Assembly: GCF_002150505.1 (NCBI RefSeq)
Contig: NZ_MSSV01000002.1
Location: 351,217-415,216 of the forward strand
DNA: 64,000 bases
Source of the DNA: Algoriphagus ratkowskyi
GTDB lineage: Bacteria > Bacteroidota > Bacteroidia > Cytophagales > Cyclobacteriaceae
Reading direction: 5' to 3'
Below are positions 8,653-17,325 of the stretch, one piece after another (position 1 is the first letter of the stretch; each line of letters begins with the position of its first letter). The position numbers and the translations under genes were made by a program. Below the pieces are notes generated by a model. The model ran no database searches. It saw only the letters and a program-made list of their open reading frames with translations, and had not been told where the DNA came from.

Positions 8653-10338
8653 TTACACTACATATTTATCCCAAAGTCCGTAGGTTTCTTTGATTTTCCC
8701 TTTAGAAAAGGAAAGTGTCACTATGATAAGTCCGGCAAGGCTACTGCTTAGGGTGTGCGCCATATTGCTATCCTCTATCAACCAAGGCATAACTACCAGC
8801 GCTAGTCCTAACAATACGTTGAAATAGCGAAAACTTCTAAGTACTTCGGCCATGGCCACTACTGCAAAAACGATCACGAGTGCTCCTCCCAAGTGGTTCA
8901 AGTTTGCAGCAGATGTTTCTATTCCCATCTGGAAAACGGCTGGAGAAATCATCAACCAAAGTCCAATGATTACAGAAATGGTTAATTGCCAAGGAGCAGT
9001 CATTCCCCATAGCGATGATTTAAAAACCTTCCAGGGGTTGTCTACAAATGTTGCCAAGTCTGGGGAACGTTGATCGTTTTCAGTGGAAAGCGCTTCACCG
9101 CCTTTCCAAAATACTGTCCATAACGAATCTCCTTTCTGTTTTCTCTGCACCATGTGTTGCCACATAGCAATGACTTCATCGATTTGTAACGGAATCATGG
9201 GAAGCATAATAATGGCAGAAAACAGGCAAAGTGCACACCATGCGCCTACGGTAAGTGGCTGGGAAACCACTAAGAATATACTCACAAAACCTAGTGGAAT
9301 GACCAAAATACCAAAAAAAGTAACCATCCAAGGCATAGTCCGCCATCGGGAAGTGCCGCCCATAAATCCCATTAGAAATTCCAGCGTATAGGCGAGCGTG
9401 CCCAGTGCCGCATCTGAAATGGGAAAACTATGAGACATATCGGAGTTCAAAACATTTAAAGTGCCTTCCCCAAAAAAAGGATCCCAAACGGTATCTATAT
9501 AACCTAATTGAAATGCTCCCAAATAGCGGGAGGCTATCCACCCGATAAATGCCAAGCCAATCATAATAGATCGCTGTGGCCAGCTGGAGGGATTGTAACT
9601 CCAACCGGTAGGCACATTGCCCCCCATTTTCATAAAAGTGATCATATTGGGCATACCGGGTATGAGGATGGATAAGGCAATAATTAAAACCCCGACCAGG
9701 GTACCGTTGTAGTAGGCTACAGCAGTTGGTGCCCAAAAAATGAATGGAGCCATACTAATCCATATTCCTATAAAACAACTGATCCAAACGCTATAAGGAC
9801 GGTTTGGCTTAAGGGATCTCCAACCAAAAATAACCAGAAGCACCCCACTAATGATATCGCTCCAATACATGGCAGCAATACGATCACTAAGGGACAACCA
9901 AACTGGTCTTCCTCCAGCAGGTGCTACCGCATTCTTGCCATAATCAAAAGTAAGTGGTGAAGCGATCATCCAAAATCCCAGCAATACAATAACCCAGTAA
10001 ACCCAGAGCGTTTGTTTGTGGTGATCTTTCAACATTTTCATGCGATCATCTGCACTCATTTTCATCGCGCCCATATCCATATCCATGTGTTTATGGCCCT
10101 TTTTGTGTTCGTGGCCTTCCATGTCCATTATTGGTCGGGTGACGCCTCGTGAGCCCATACCTTCCATTTTGTGAGATTTTTCTTCCCCTTTGGGTACAAG
10201 CTTCATCCCGCACTTAGGGCATTTTCCCGGCTTATCGCTGATAATTTCAGGATGCATGGAGCAAGTGTATTGTGTGCCTTGTTTTTTGTCACCCTTCTTA
10301 GGATCGTGACTGTGCATTTCATCTTTCATGTTTTCCAT
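8653..10338 (-). CDS. HMBD-SPW-VKOR-like multi-domain membrane protein
   Basis: The N-terminal metal-binding domain is YTCSMHPEI...GKCPKCGMKL (heavy-metal-binding, HMBD type) flanked by His/Met-rich linkers (SHKMEGMG, HEHKKGHKHMDMDM). About ten membrane helices follow, with SPW-type motifs (WLSLSD...DIISGVLLVIFG; GLWLMISPAVF). A WCALC Cys pair within a helix, in the part that resembles vitamin K epoxide reductase (VKOR)-like proteins, suggests thiol-disulfide chemistry. The ATG at 10338 starts MENMKDEMHSHD and is preferred over an upstream in-frame start. The role is probably in metal or redox stress at the inner membrane; the exact reaction is unknown. Confidence 0.7.
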   Translation of the reverse strand: MENMKDEMHSHDPKKGDKKQGTQYTCSMHPEIISDKPGKCPKCGMKLVPKGEEKSHKMEGMGSRGVTRPIMDMEGHEHKKGHKHMDMDMGAMKMSADDRMKMLKDHHKQTLWVYWVIVLLGFWMIASPLTFDYGKNAVAPAGGRPVWLSLSDRIAAMYWSDIISGVLLVIFGWRSLKPNRPYSVWISCFIGIWISMAPFIFWAPTAVAYYNGTLVGVLIIALSILIPGMPNMITFMKMGGNVPTGWSYNPSSWPQRSIMIGLAFIGWIASRYLGAFQLGYIDTVWDPFFGEGTLNVLNSDMSHSFPISDAALGTLAYTLEFLMGFMGGTSRWRTMPWMVTFFGILVIPLGFVSIFLVVSQPLTVGAWCALCLFSAIIMLPMIPLQIDEVIAMWQHMVQRKQKGDSLWTVFWKGGEALSTENDQRSPDLATFVDNPWKVFKSSLWGMTAPWQLTISVIIGLWLMISPAVFQMGIETSAANLNHLGGALVIVFAVVAMAEVLRSFRYFNVLLGLALVVMPWLIEDSNMAHTLSSSLAGLIIVTLSFSKGKIKETYGLWDKYVV

Positions 10339-10398
10339 AACCCTATTACATTTATGCTTCCTTCCGTATGCGATAATCCTTCCCAAGTACAGTTTATT

Positions 10399-11328
10399 TT
10401 ACTGGCGCTCCTTTTCTTTGTTCTTCTCGTCTTTTGCAAGCTTGATTAATTCTTTTAGCGTACCGGTATCATTCACCGTCACTTGACTATTTTTTATAGC
10501 ATTGTTATCCGACACTAGATTCAAATCCATACTTAATTTATATTCTACTTTTCCTCCTTTGCTGATAAGCGGACCTAGGCTTTTAAAAATGTGGGAAAAC
10601 GAAATGCGCAGAGGTAGTAATAGTTCCGTACTGTCCTGTTGTTTAATATCAATTGCTCCCAATTCTGCTCCGGTAATCCAGGGATGGCCACCGAGCGAAA
10701 ATTTATATTTCAAATCTTTTAACTGGAAAGGAAATTTATTCCTGTTTCCTATCATCACCTTTAAAAACAGGGTAACCCCCTTTAGGTTAAGTGAATCGTG
10801 AGATACTTCCTTTAGTCGTGCAGTGGGGATATAGAACAAGGGAAGCAGCTTCTCTGTATCTATCTCAAATTTCTTTTTGAAGGGTATGTGTGTATGGAAT
10901 GTGGTTTGAATGCGGTACAACACACTGTCTTTTCCCAGTTGATCTGCTTTGGCGAGTGTTGCAAGCAGTTTTTCATTGTTAATAGTTACTGGCAGGTCAA
11001 TCCAAGTGCTGTTCCATTTTCTTATAAGAAGTGATTTTGTATACGTGCTTTTGATCACCTCCACGTCACCGATAAATAGTTTGTATTGAAGACTATCGGC
11101 TGTAAAATTAAAAGGCAGTGGATTATGAATTAGTAATTTTTCGTCCATGTTGATTTCATCCGAACCCAAATTGGATATTTCAACAATTCCTATCTCAAGA
11201 CGAGGAATTAATAAAGTGCGGTAAGGACTTTCATTTTTTGAATAATGATAAAATTGCAACGCAAAAAATACTACAATTGGCAGTAGAATTAAAGCAAGTA
11301 AAACGAGTACTATCCGCTTAGCTTTCAT
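10399..11328 (-). CDS. LEA type 2 (WHy)-like membrane-anchored protein
   Basis: 309 aa with a single N-terminal hydrophobic helix (residues 5-27) and then a soluble beta-rich region. Two related segments can be read: one around EISNLGSDEINMDEKLLIHNPLPFNF and one around LKGVTLFLKVMIGNRNKFPFQLKDLKY. This 'N-P-(L/F)-P-F' pattern is typical of late-embryogenesis-abundant type 2 domains. The C-terminus is a charged helix. Likely anchored in the inner membrane facing the periplasm. The stress-protection role is inferred from the family and from neighbouring Usp and SHOCT genes. Confidence 0.6.
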   Translation of the reverse strand: MKAKRIVLVLLALILLPIVVFFALQFYHYSKNESPYRTLLIPRLEIGIVEISNLGSDEINMDEKLLIHNPLPFNFTADSLQYKLFIGDVEVIKSTYTKSLLIRKWNSTWIDLPVTINNEKLLATLAKADQLGKDSVLYRIQTTFHTHIPFKKKFEIDTEKLLPLFYIPTARLKEVSHDSLNLKGVTLFLKVMIGNRNKFPFQLKDLKYKFSLGGHPWITGAELGAIDIKQQDSTELLLPLRISFSHIFKSLGPLISKGGKVEYKLSMDLNLVSDNNAIKNSQVTVNDTGTLKELIKLAKDEKNKEKERQ

Positions 11329-11371
11329 GGAAATTTGCGTATAAATGCATGGTCATATCATTTCAACATCT

Positions 11372-12412
11372 CTATTTCTCTAATTTATTTACCTGATAAA
11401 ATTTCTTTGGATTGGCCTTTAAGTTTTCAACCATTTTGGGCAGGGTATCTCGCAAACCGTGCTTTGGTTTCCACCCCAACAACTTTTTAGCTTTGGAGCT
11501 GTCCATTTCAAAATGGTCATCGGCCAGATCGATCATCCAGGGTTTTATAAATGCTTTACCAAATAGGTTTTGCATAAAGGCACCAGCTTTGGCAAACCAC
11601 TTTGGAATAGGGATAATAGGAGATTTTTTACCGGAAATTGCTTCACTGATAATGTCCTGCAATTCCTGATAGGTCAGGGTCTCATCATCGCCAATATTCA
11701 ATACGACTTCCTTTGGAAGGTCATTCCTTTTTTCAACAGCAAGGGCTATCGCATTGATGACATCATCTCGATGCACAAAGGTGCTGCCATGGGCGGTATT
11801 TGCTGGATAGAGCCGTGCTGAAATTTGCTTTTCATAAATACGCTGTACCTGATTGGTGATAGGTATTGAACTGCCCTCTTCACTATACACACCTGCAATT
11901 CGCATCATTACTACAGGGATTTCACCCCGTTTGTCGTGCATCACTTTTTCAGTCGTGACTTTAGATTTAGGATAATCCCATTTAGGTTCCAACGGCGATT
12001 CTTCAGTAATTAAGACTCCTGGCGAGGAAGGTTTATAAACCAGCATGCTGCTTGAAAAAATGAATTGCTCCACTTCAAAATCCTGTAAGTATTTCAGCAT
12101 CCGCTCAGTGCCTTTTACAGTCACTTTATCATACAGCTCAGAGGGTTCGCCTAAGAAATCATAATATGCCGCGAGATGCACAACCGAGGCTATTTTGTTA
12201 CCATAAGCGTAGCGAATTCTTTTGAATGCAAAGGCCATTCGTTCATCGTCGGTGAGATCCACACAGACACATTCTGCCTCAACGGGCGGAAATGGAGAGC
12301 CATCTTGGTCAAATCCAACGACATGGTATTTTTCAGCAAGCTTATGAATTAAGGCTGAGCCTATCATTCCACTGCTTCCTGTCACAATTATTACTTCGGT
12401 TTTGTCTTTCAT
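11372..12412 (-). CDS. NAD(P)-dependent epimerase/dehydratase (extended SDR)
   Basis: 346 aa. The N-terminal Rossmann motif is VTGSSGMIGSAL, followed by an acidic residue after beta-2 (VVGFDQDG) that favours NAD. The active site has SSSMLVY and the YxxxK pair in YPKSK. The C-terminal substrate domain includes NIGDDETLTYQEL. It belongs to the UDP-sugar epimerase-like branch, but the substrate is not identifiable. It is followed on the same strand by an LEA2-like gene and preceded by a classical SDR. Confidence 0.82.
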   Translation of the reverse strand: MKDKTEVIIVTGSSGMIGSALIHKLAEKYHVVGFDQDGSPFPPVEAECVCVDLTDDERMAFAFKRIRYAYGNKIASVVHLAAYYDFLGEPSELYDKVTVKGTERMLKYLQDFEVEQFIFSSSMLVYKPSSPGVLITEESPLEPKWDYPKSKVTTEKVMHDKRGEIPVVMMRIAGVYSEEGSSIPITNQVQRIYEKQISARLYPANTAHGSTFVHRDDVINAIALAVEKRNDLPKEVVLNIGDDETLTYQELQDIISEAISGKKSPIIPIPKWFAKAGAFMQNLFGKAFIKPWMIDLADDHFEMDSSKAKKLLGWKPKHGLRDTLPKMVENLKANPKKFYQVNKLEK

Positions 12413-12476
12413 TTTAATATTCTATTTCCTAAAAAATTAGAATTTATTTTTTAGGATCTAATTGGTAGGAAATATT

Positions 12477-13235
12477 TTATTGAGTTGTATAGCCTCCATC
12501 AATTGTATAATAAGAACCCGTAACAAAAGAAGATTTTGAAGAGCTTAACCAGAGAACTAATTCGGCAACTTCTTCTGCAGTACCTAACCTGCCAATGGGG
12601 TGAAGTCCGGCTAAAGATTTTATAGTTTCCTCATCGAGAGTGTCGGTCAGTAATGGAGTAGTGATATATCCAGGACCCACAGCATTGATCCGAATTTGCT
12701 GGTCAGCATAATCCAATGCAGCAGTCTTGGTAAGTCCCACAACACCATGCTTTGCAGCAACATATCCAGGTACATTTTTAGAACCTACCATCCCAAGTAT
12801 GGAAGCCATATTTACTATACTGCCACCTTCGCCAGTGGTTAACATGGCAGGAATCTGATACCGCAAGCCATAAAATACACCCGACAGATTGACACTTATA
12901 ATTTTGTCCCAAGCGTCAATGGGATACTCTCCTGTGGGGGCTAATTCTCCACCAATTCCCGCATTGTTGCACGCAATGTGCAAACCACCGTATTTCTTTA
13001 CGGCCATTTCCACCATTGATTTTTGATCATCAGGATTGGAAGTATCTGCTTTTATGAAAAAAGCTTCTCCCCCTTTTGATTTAATGAGGTGTACTGTCTC
13101 ATTTCCGCCTTTTTCATCTATGTCGGTCACGACAACTTTTGCACCTTCAGATGCATATAGTAATGAAACTGCTTTGCCAATACCAGAACCTGCTCCTGTA
13201 ACAATGGCCACTTTGTTTTCTAAATCTTTCATCAT
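12477..13235 (-). CDS. SDR family oxidoreductase (classical)
   Basis: 252 aa, full length for classical short-chain dehydrogenases. Cofactor motif TGAGSGIG at 14-21, NNAG, catalytic Ser in NMASILGMVGS, YVAAK (Tyr and Lys of the triad), then GPGYITTPL. The C-terminus ends GSYYTIDGGYTTQ, typical of glucose-dehydrogenase-like and 3-oxoacyl reductase-like members. Asp after beta-2 (TDIDE) suggests NAD(H). Substrate unknown. Confidence 0.88.
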   Translation of the reverse strand: MMKDLENKVAIVTGAGSGIGKAVSLLYASEGAKVVVTDIDEKGGNETVHLIKSKGGEAFFIKADTSNPDDQKSMVEMAVKKYGGLHIACNNAGIGGELAPTGEYPIDAWDKIISVNLSGVFYGLRYQIPAMLTTGEGGSIVNMASILGMVGSKNVPGYVAAKHGVVGLTKTAALDYADQQIRINAVGPGYITTPLLTDTLDEETIKSLAGLHPIGRLGTAEEVAELVLWLSSSKSSFVTGSYYTIDGGYTTQ

Positions 13236-13254
13236 TTTAATTTTTAAAATTTAA

Positions 13255-13482
13255 TTAAACTGATTTAAGTTCTGCAATGGTGTAGTGCGTATTCTTTAAT
13301 GCATCCTGAAGTGTATCGGCTTTAATTATAGCTGAAGAAGTTATCTCAGCCTCTTTCTTTGCAAGGTCAACTGATACGGATGTTACACCCGGTGCAGAAG
13401 ACAATCTATTTTTAACTGTTGCAACGCATCCGCCACAACTCATACCACCTATTTGATAAGTATGCTTAATTGAATTTTCCAT
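13255..13482 (-). CDS. Heavy-metal-associated (HMA) metallochaperone
   Basis: 75-aa single-domain CopZ-like protein with the metal-binding loop GGMSCGGCVATV (Cys x2 Cys). It binds a soft metal, probably Cu(I), and hands it to a partner. It lies 19 nt downstream of the SDR gene and just upstream of DUF5676/DUF2933 membrane genes and a Met-rich lipoprotein, consistent with a copper-handling neighbourhood. The metal is inferred. Confidence 0.85.
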   Translation of the reverse strand: MENSIKHTYQIGGMSCGGCVATVKNRLSSAPGVTSVSVDLAKKEAEITSSAIIKADTLQDALKNTHYTIAELKSV

Positions 13483-13527
13483 GATTTCTAATTTATTTAT
13501 GTTTTATCCACTCTCCCCGTTACGCTA

Positions 13528-13815
13528 TTATTGGTACTTTTTGTTAAAAGATATATTATAGACTGCTGCTATCAGCGCTCCAAATAGCCAACCCAGGATA
13601 AATATTTCTACTAATCCTATTAATGCTTCAGTCCAGGGCACCTCCATTCTAATAATAGCGCTGGTATCAAAACCATGGAGTAAGCTGTTAAAAAACAGGA
13701 CAGTACCTTTATGGCCTACCGTAGCCATCAGAATAATACAGCCCAAGTACAAAACAACTCCTGCCACTCCCCAAGCCAAAGCAAACTTTTTAATGTTGAT
13801 GTGTTGCATGATCAT
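13528..13815 (-). CDS. DUF5676-like membrane protein
   Basis: About 95 aa from the ATG at 13815 (MIMQHINIKKFALAWG); ATG 13809 is an equal alternative. Two hydrophobic helices flank a short loop, with the GWLFGALIAAVYN end that I associate with DUF5676 proteins found beside metal-resistance genes. The start overlaps the end of the upstream DUF2933 gene by about 26 nt, so the two are probably co-translated. Function unknown. Confidence 0.65.
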   Translation of the reverse strand: MIMQHINIKKFALAWGVAGVVLYLGCIILMATVGHKGTVLFFNSLLHGFDTSAIIRMEVPWTEALIGLVEIFILGWLFGALIAAVYNISFNKKYQ

Positions 13816-14032
13816 TTTTGTTTTTAGATTGATTTTTTTGATCGTTGTCATGCCCGGAATGGCTTCCGTGCCCGCCATGGCTTCTCATCATAAAAAGGTG
13901 AGCGACGAAAAAGATGATGGCGAAAATGAAAAGCGAGTTAGTTCCATTAAAGCCGAAAACCGGCAATAAAAATAGCAGGAGGAATATACCCAGGCATCCT
14001 ACCAGCATCCACGTCATGTGATTATTTCTCAT
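13790..14032 (-). CDS. DUF2933-like small membrane protein with His-rich tail
   Basis: 80 aa: two hydrophobic helices (8-28, 34-50) followed by HGGHGSHSGHDND and a charged, His-rich C-terminus. This arrangement is usual for DUF2933 proteins encoded near copper and other metal resistance genes. The His-rich tail may bind metal. It follows the Met-rich lipoprotein gene and overlaps the DUF5676 gene. Confidence 0.6.
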   Translation of the reverse strand: MRNNHMTWMLVGCLGIFLLLFLLPVFGFNGTNSLFIFAIIFFVAHLFMMRSHGGHGSHSGHDNDQKNQSKNKNDHATHQH

Positions 14033-14044
14033 AATTATAGTTTT

Positions 14045-14533
14045 TTAGTGATGGTCTCCATGGTTTTCTATCCCCATCTTTTCTCTGTTTCTCATCATCG
14101 TTTCCTTGTCCATCATACCTTCATTATGCATCATATCCATCATCTGCCCCATCATATTGGGCTTATCTTTCATGAGGGTTATCATGTGCGTACACACAGA
14201 GGTATCTGACTCAGCCATATTCATCATACTGCTCATCATGCCTTTCGACATCTCAGGATTACTGTTCATCATACCCATCATATTTTCTTTGTTAGACATC
14301 ATCATACTCATCAATTCACCATTGTCTTTCATCATCATTAGGGTATGATCATCTTCCATCATAGCCTGCATCAGTTGTTTCGAATGTTCATTATCAGAAA
14401 TGATAGTCTCATATAGCTGATTTCGGGATTCTTCATTTTCCAATATTTTGCTTATATCCCCCTGTTGCTGACAAGCCGAAAATGCTAATATCAAAAAGGG
14501 GAATACTACTGCTGTTTTCAATATCTTCTTCAT
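14045..14533 (-). CDS. Met-rich lipoprotein, candidate metal-binding
   Basis: 162 aa with a lipoprotein signal (hydrophobic stretch ending FSACQQQ, lipobox Cys at about 21). The mature part is extremely Met-rich, with repeated segments such as LMMMKDNGELMSMMM, and ends in a HGDHH tail. Met clusters and terminal His suggest Cu(I)/Ag(I) binding in the periplasm or at the outer membrane. It is a paralogue of 38284-38868: both share N-terminal wording like ENEESRNQLYETIISD against MENRNALYQEIISNQ. Four nt separate it from the Usp gene upstream. Function is inferred. Confidence 0.7.
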   Translation of the reverse strand: MKKILKTAVVFPFLILAFSACQQQGDISKILENEESRNQLYETIISDNEHSKQLMQAMMEDDHTLMMMKDNGELMSMMMSNKENMMGMMNSNPEMSKGMMSSMMNMAESDTSVCTHMITLMKDKPNMMGQMMDMMHNEGMMDKETMMRNREKMGIENHGDHH

Positions 14534-14537
14534 AAAA

Positions 14538-15371
14538 CTATTTGTTAAGGTTTATACTTAAAATGGGTGTTTCAGAATGATTTGCCAGACTTTCGGTTAT
14601 ACTTTTACTTACAAAACTTAAGAAACCTGTTTTTCCATGCGTAGTCAGCGCAATAAGATCAGCCTCTACAGTTTCAGCAAATTTTAAAATCCCTCGCTCT
14701 TCATTCAGCGAATTGTAGATGTTGGAAGTACAGGTTCCTCCTCGGGGACAGCTTTCGTGAAAAGCATTCATTTTTTCCATACTCATGTCGGTCTCCTCAA
14801 ATGAAAATGGCACATTGACATATAGCAGGTGAATATTGGATTCGTTGAGATCGGCAAACTTCACCACCGTGTGGAAGGGCGCTTTAACATCTTCTTCAAA
14901 ATTGGATGCAAAAACTATATTCTTAATTGGCCAGATAGATTTTTCTTTGATAATTAACACAGGTACGGTGGAGTCTCTCAATACCTTTTGAGCATTTGAC
15001 CCAACAAATAGTTCTTTTGCCCCGGATGCACCGTGCGAACCCATTACCACAAAATCATGATGATGAAATGGAATGTGTTTAAGTATTTCTTCTCTGCCCA
15101 CATCAAACACTACAAACCGCTCTGCTTTTACTCCCTTATCTTTAGCCTTCTTTACCAGTTTATTAAGTGCGTCTTTAGCATGGCCTATTTCCTTTAAAAT
15201 TTCAGGAAATCGCTTCTCCTTTTCTTTATCCAACTTTACCCAAGGGATAGGGGTGATTTTAAGATGTAAAAAATGAACTTGAGCGCCAGATTCTTCAGCT
15301 ATTGAAATGGCAATATCTGCTGCACGGTTTGCAGCATCGGAGAAATCGGTAGGTACTAATATATTTTTCAT
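14538..15371 (-). CDS. Tandem universal stress protein
   Basis: 277 aa with two UspA domains. The first has KNILVPTDFSDAANRA and the ATP motif MGSHGASGAKELFVGSN. The second has a degenerate motif (THGKTGFLSFVSKS), so probably only the first binds ATP. Its ATG overlaps the SHOCT gene stop as ATGA. The same SHOCT-Usp arrangement occurs at 35.85-36.13 kb, where the Usp is a relic. Confidence 0.9.
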   Translation of the reverse strand: MKNILVPTDFSDAANRAADIAISIAEESGAQVHFLHLKITPIPWVKLDKEKEKRFPEILKEIGHAKDALNKLVKKAKDKGVKAERFVVFDVGREEILKHIPFHHHDFVVMGSHGASGAKELFVGSNAQKVLRDSTVPVLIIKEKSIWPIKNIVFASNFEEDVKAPFHTVVKFADLNESNIHLLYVNVPFSFEETDMSMEKMNAFHESCPRGGTCTSNIYNSLNEERGILKFAETVEADLIALTTHGKTGFLSFVSKSITESLANHSETPILSINLNK

Positions 15372-15580
15372 ATTTGCAAATCTTCTCTAATGTGGTTGTA
15401 TTCCTTCTTATTAATCTCTCCTTTTGCATACCTCTTTTTCAATAGATCTAATGGCGTTTCCTTTTTGGTTTTTTGCCCAGGTATGTCCCAGGGTGTAAAA
15501 AAAAGCCAAATCATAAATATTACCCAGATCATCCACCAAATGGTGTGCATACCCCAATAGTGTCCTTCTAACAAATGCAT
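15368..15580 (-). CDS. SHOCT-domain small membrane protein
   Basis: 70 aa from ATG 15580 (MHLLEGHYWGMH); upstream in-frame codons give an unlike tail. One hydrophobic helix (about 10-32, rich in Trp) is followed by the SHOCT motif LLKKRYAKGEINKKEYNHIREDL. It ends in a 4-nt ATGA overlap with the downstream Usp gene. It is a close paralogue of 35919-36131. SHOCT domains often sit at the C-terminus of small membrane proteins; the partner is unknown. Confidence 0.8.
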   Translation of the reverse strand: MHLLEGHYWGMHTIWWMIWVIFMIWLFFTPWDIPGQKTKKETPLDLLKKRYAKGEINKKEYNHIREDLQI

Positions 15581-16094
15581 AAAATTTATTTTTAAATTAT
15601 ATAAATTACTTAAAACGATCTTATCAATCAGTGATGATTTAACCCAATCCAAATTTAACAGATTGTTACACTCTCGATTTGTTAAATCTTGTCTTTGATG
15701 TATGATATTCCGCTATTCAATCATCATAATACCTTAGCTAAACCTAGCTATATTCATATTTGCCCGAGACTTCCTTGAGATGTCTGCCAACCAAAGATGG
15801 ATCACCAAAAAAGTTGACATGCCTTAATGTTGATCAAGAGTCGTTATTCATTATGAGAGAAAGTCTTATCAATAATAACTAAAAAAATATTAGTCAAATT
15901 ATACTAAATCATATAACTGAGTTTAGAATTTCAAAAAGTTTTTGGGTCTTTTAAAGACACTTGAATCTAGAATCCCAAGTGTTTTGGTCTACCACTCACC
16001 ACAATCCCTAGGAGGCATGTGACGCTTTTAATGGCGCTATCCTCAGTATTCAACACTTAGCTCAGCTACGCCTTTTAAAGATCCACTTTGTCAG
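15581..16094. other. Intergenic region between SHOCT gene and CcdA-like gene
   Basis: About 510 nt of AT-rich sequence with frequent stops in all frames. It probably holds the promoter of the SHOCT-Usp group and the end of the metal operon at 16.1-18.1 kb. I see no gene, tRNA or clear hairpin. Confidence 0.4.
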
Positions 16095-16781
16095 TTAGAG
16101 ATAAAATGTAAAAACTCTGAAAAAATAAAAACTTAAATAGAGTAGTACCATTCCACTCAATATTTGAATACTTTTTCTTAACCAAGATAGTTTAGCAAGT
16201 TTTGAAACAGAACTTGAAAATAAACCAACAAGCAAAAAAGGAAGTCCTCTCCCAATACCAAAACAGAAAGCTAGAATTAACCCATAAATTAAACTCGCTT
16301 TTGCAACTGCAAAGGATAATAAAAGTAATAAAGGAGCAGCTGCTGTACCTAAACTAAATATAAATCCATAAATGAATGAACCACCAATCCCCGGTGTTCG
16401 TAAAGATTCAAGTTGTCTAACACGCAAATAGGGTCCATAAAAGGCAATTCCTGCTGCGATTAACGCTATGACTCCCATTGCCAAAGCCCAATACTTCCCG
16501 AATACTTCGGTCAGGAAAATTCCTGAATAGCCTGCAATGGCTCCTAATAATGTTAAACAAAATACTATTCCAATAAAAAACGAAAAAGTGACTGCAAATC
16601 CTGTTTTTGATTCCCGCACAGAAGTACTTCCAACATAACCTGCAAAGCCAAGTCCAACAGGCAATGTACAAGGGCAAACACCACTTGAAATCAATCCTGC
16701 AACAAAGGCAATGCCCAAACTTAAAATTGAACCATCTTGAAAAATACCGGAAAATCCATTTAAAAATTGCTCCAGATTCAT
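16095..16781 (-). CDS. CcdA/DsbD-like thiol-redox membrane protein
   Basis: 228 aa with six predicted membrane helices. The first carries GVCPCTLPVGLGFAGY, the Cys-containing motif of the CcdA/DsbD transmembrane family, which passes electrons from cytosolic thioredoxin to the periplasm. It is last in a four-gene run (CsoR-type regulator, HMA, HMA lipoprotein, this) joined by ATGA overlaps. A role in reducing or moving metal-binding thiols, or as a metal transporter, is inference from that context. Confidence 0.75.
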   Translation of the reverse strand: MNLEQFLNGFSGIFQDGSILSLGIAFVAGLISSGVCPCTLPVGLGFAGYVGSTSVRESKTGFAVTFSFFIGIVFCLTLLGAIAGYSGIFLTEVFGKYWALAMGVIALIAAGIAFYGPYLRVRQLESLRTPGIGGSFIYGFIFSLGTAAAPLLLLLSFAVAKASLIYGLILAFCFGIGRGLPFLLVGLFSSSVSKLAKLSWLRKSIQILSGMVLLYLSFYFFRVFTFYL

Positions 16782-17110
16782 TGTGATAAAGTTTTTACAG
16801 CTCCAGCTTTATAGCCAATTTCATCAATCGCTTGTTTGATTTTATCTAATGCAATGTTATCAGGATTGTATTGTATAGTTGCATTCTTATTTTCAAGGCT
16901 AACTTTCACTTCATATATGCCTTCTAAATCGGAAAGAGTATTTTTTACTTTTGCTACACAAGCCATACAGCTCATTCCTTCAATCGAAACTTCCACGAAC
17001 ACGTTATCAGCCAGGTTTACATCAGCACGACTGCTTTTTTTCGGATTTTCAGCACATCCTAATAAAAGCACAACCATTAGTAATAATGAAAAATTGACAG
17101 CAATTTTCAT
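16778..17110 (-). CDS. HMA-domain lipoprotein (MerP-like)
   Basis: 110 aa. Lipoprotein signal with VLLLGCAEN (lipobox Cys about 19), then an HMA domain with EGMSCMACVAKV. The domain should face the periplasm, like MerP, and could capture Hg(II) or Cu. It overlaps the next gene (CcdA-like) and the previous HMA gene by ATGA, implying fixed stoichiometry. Confidence 0.82.
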   Translation of the reverse strand: MKIAVNFSLLLMVVLLLGCAENPKKSSRADVNLADNVFVEVSIEGMSCMACVAKVKNTLSDLEGIYEVKVSLENKNATIQYNPDNIALDKIKQAIDEIGYKAGAVKTLSQ

Positions 17111-17325
17111 ATACCAGTTTTTTTTGGTTCATACCCTGATTTGATCAAAGCAGTTTCTATTTGTGATTCATTTATCTGATTAGGATCAAACTCCACTTGT
17201 ACAGTTTTCTGTATCGTTTTAGTTTTTACTATTTTAATTCCATGTAATTCTTTTAAAATGTCTGATATTTTTTCAGCGCATCCTTGACAAACCATATTGC
17301 CAATTGTTAAAGTTGTAGTTTTCAT
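17107..17325 (-). CDS. Cytosolic HMA metallochaperone
   Basis: 72 aa, no signal peptide, metal loop GNMVCQGCAEKI. It is the cytosolic counterpart of the HMA lipoprotein encoded next to it and could pass metal between the CcdA-like membrane protein and MerA or a regulator. ATGA overlaps on both sides. Confidence 0.85.
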   Translation of the reverse strand: MKTTTLTIGNMVCQGCAEKISDILKELHGIKIVKTKTIQKTVQVEFDPNQINESQIETALIKSGYEPKKTGI

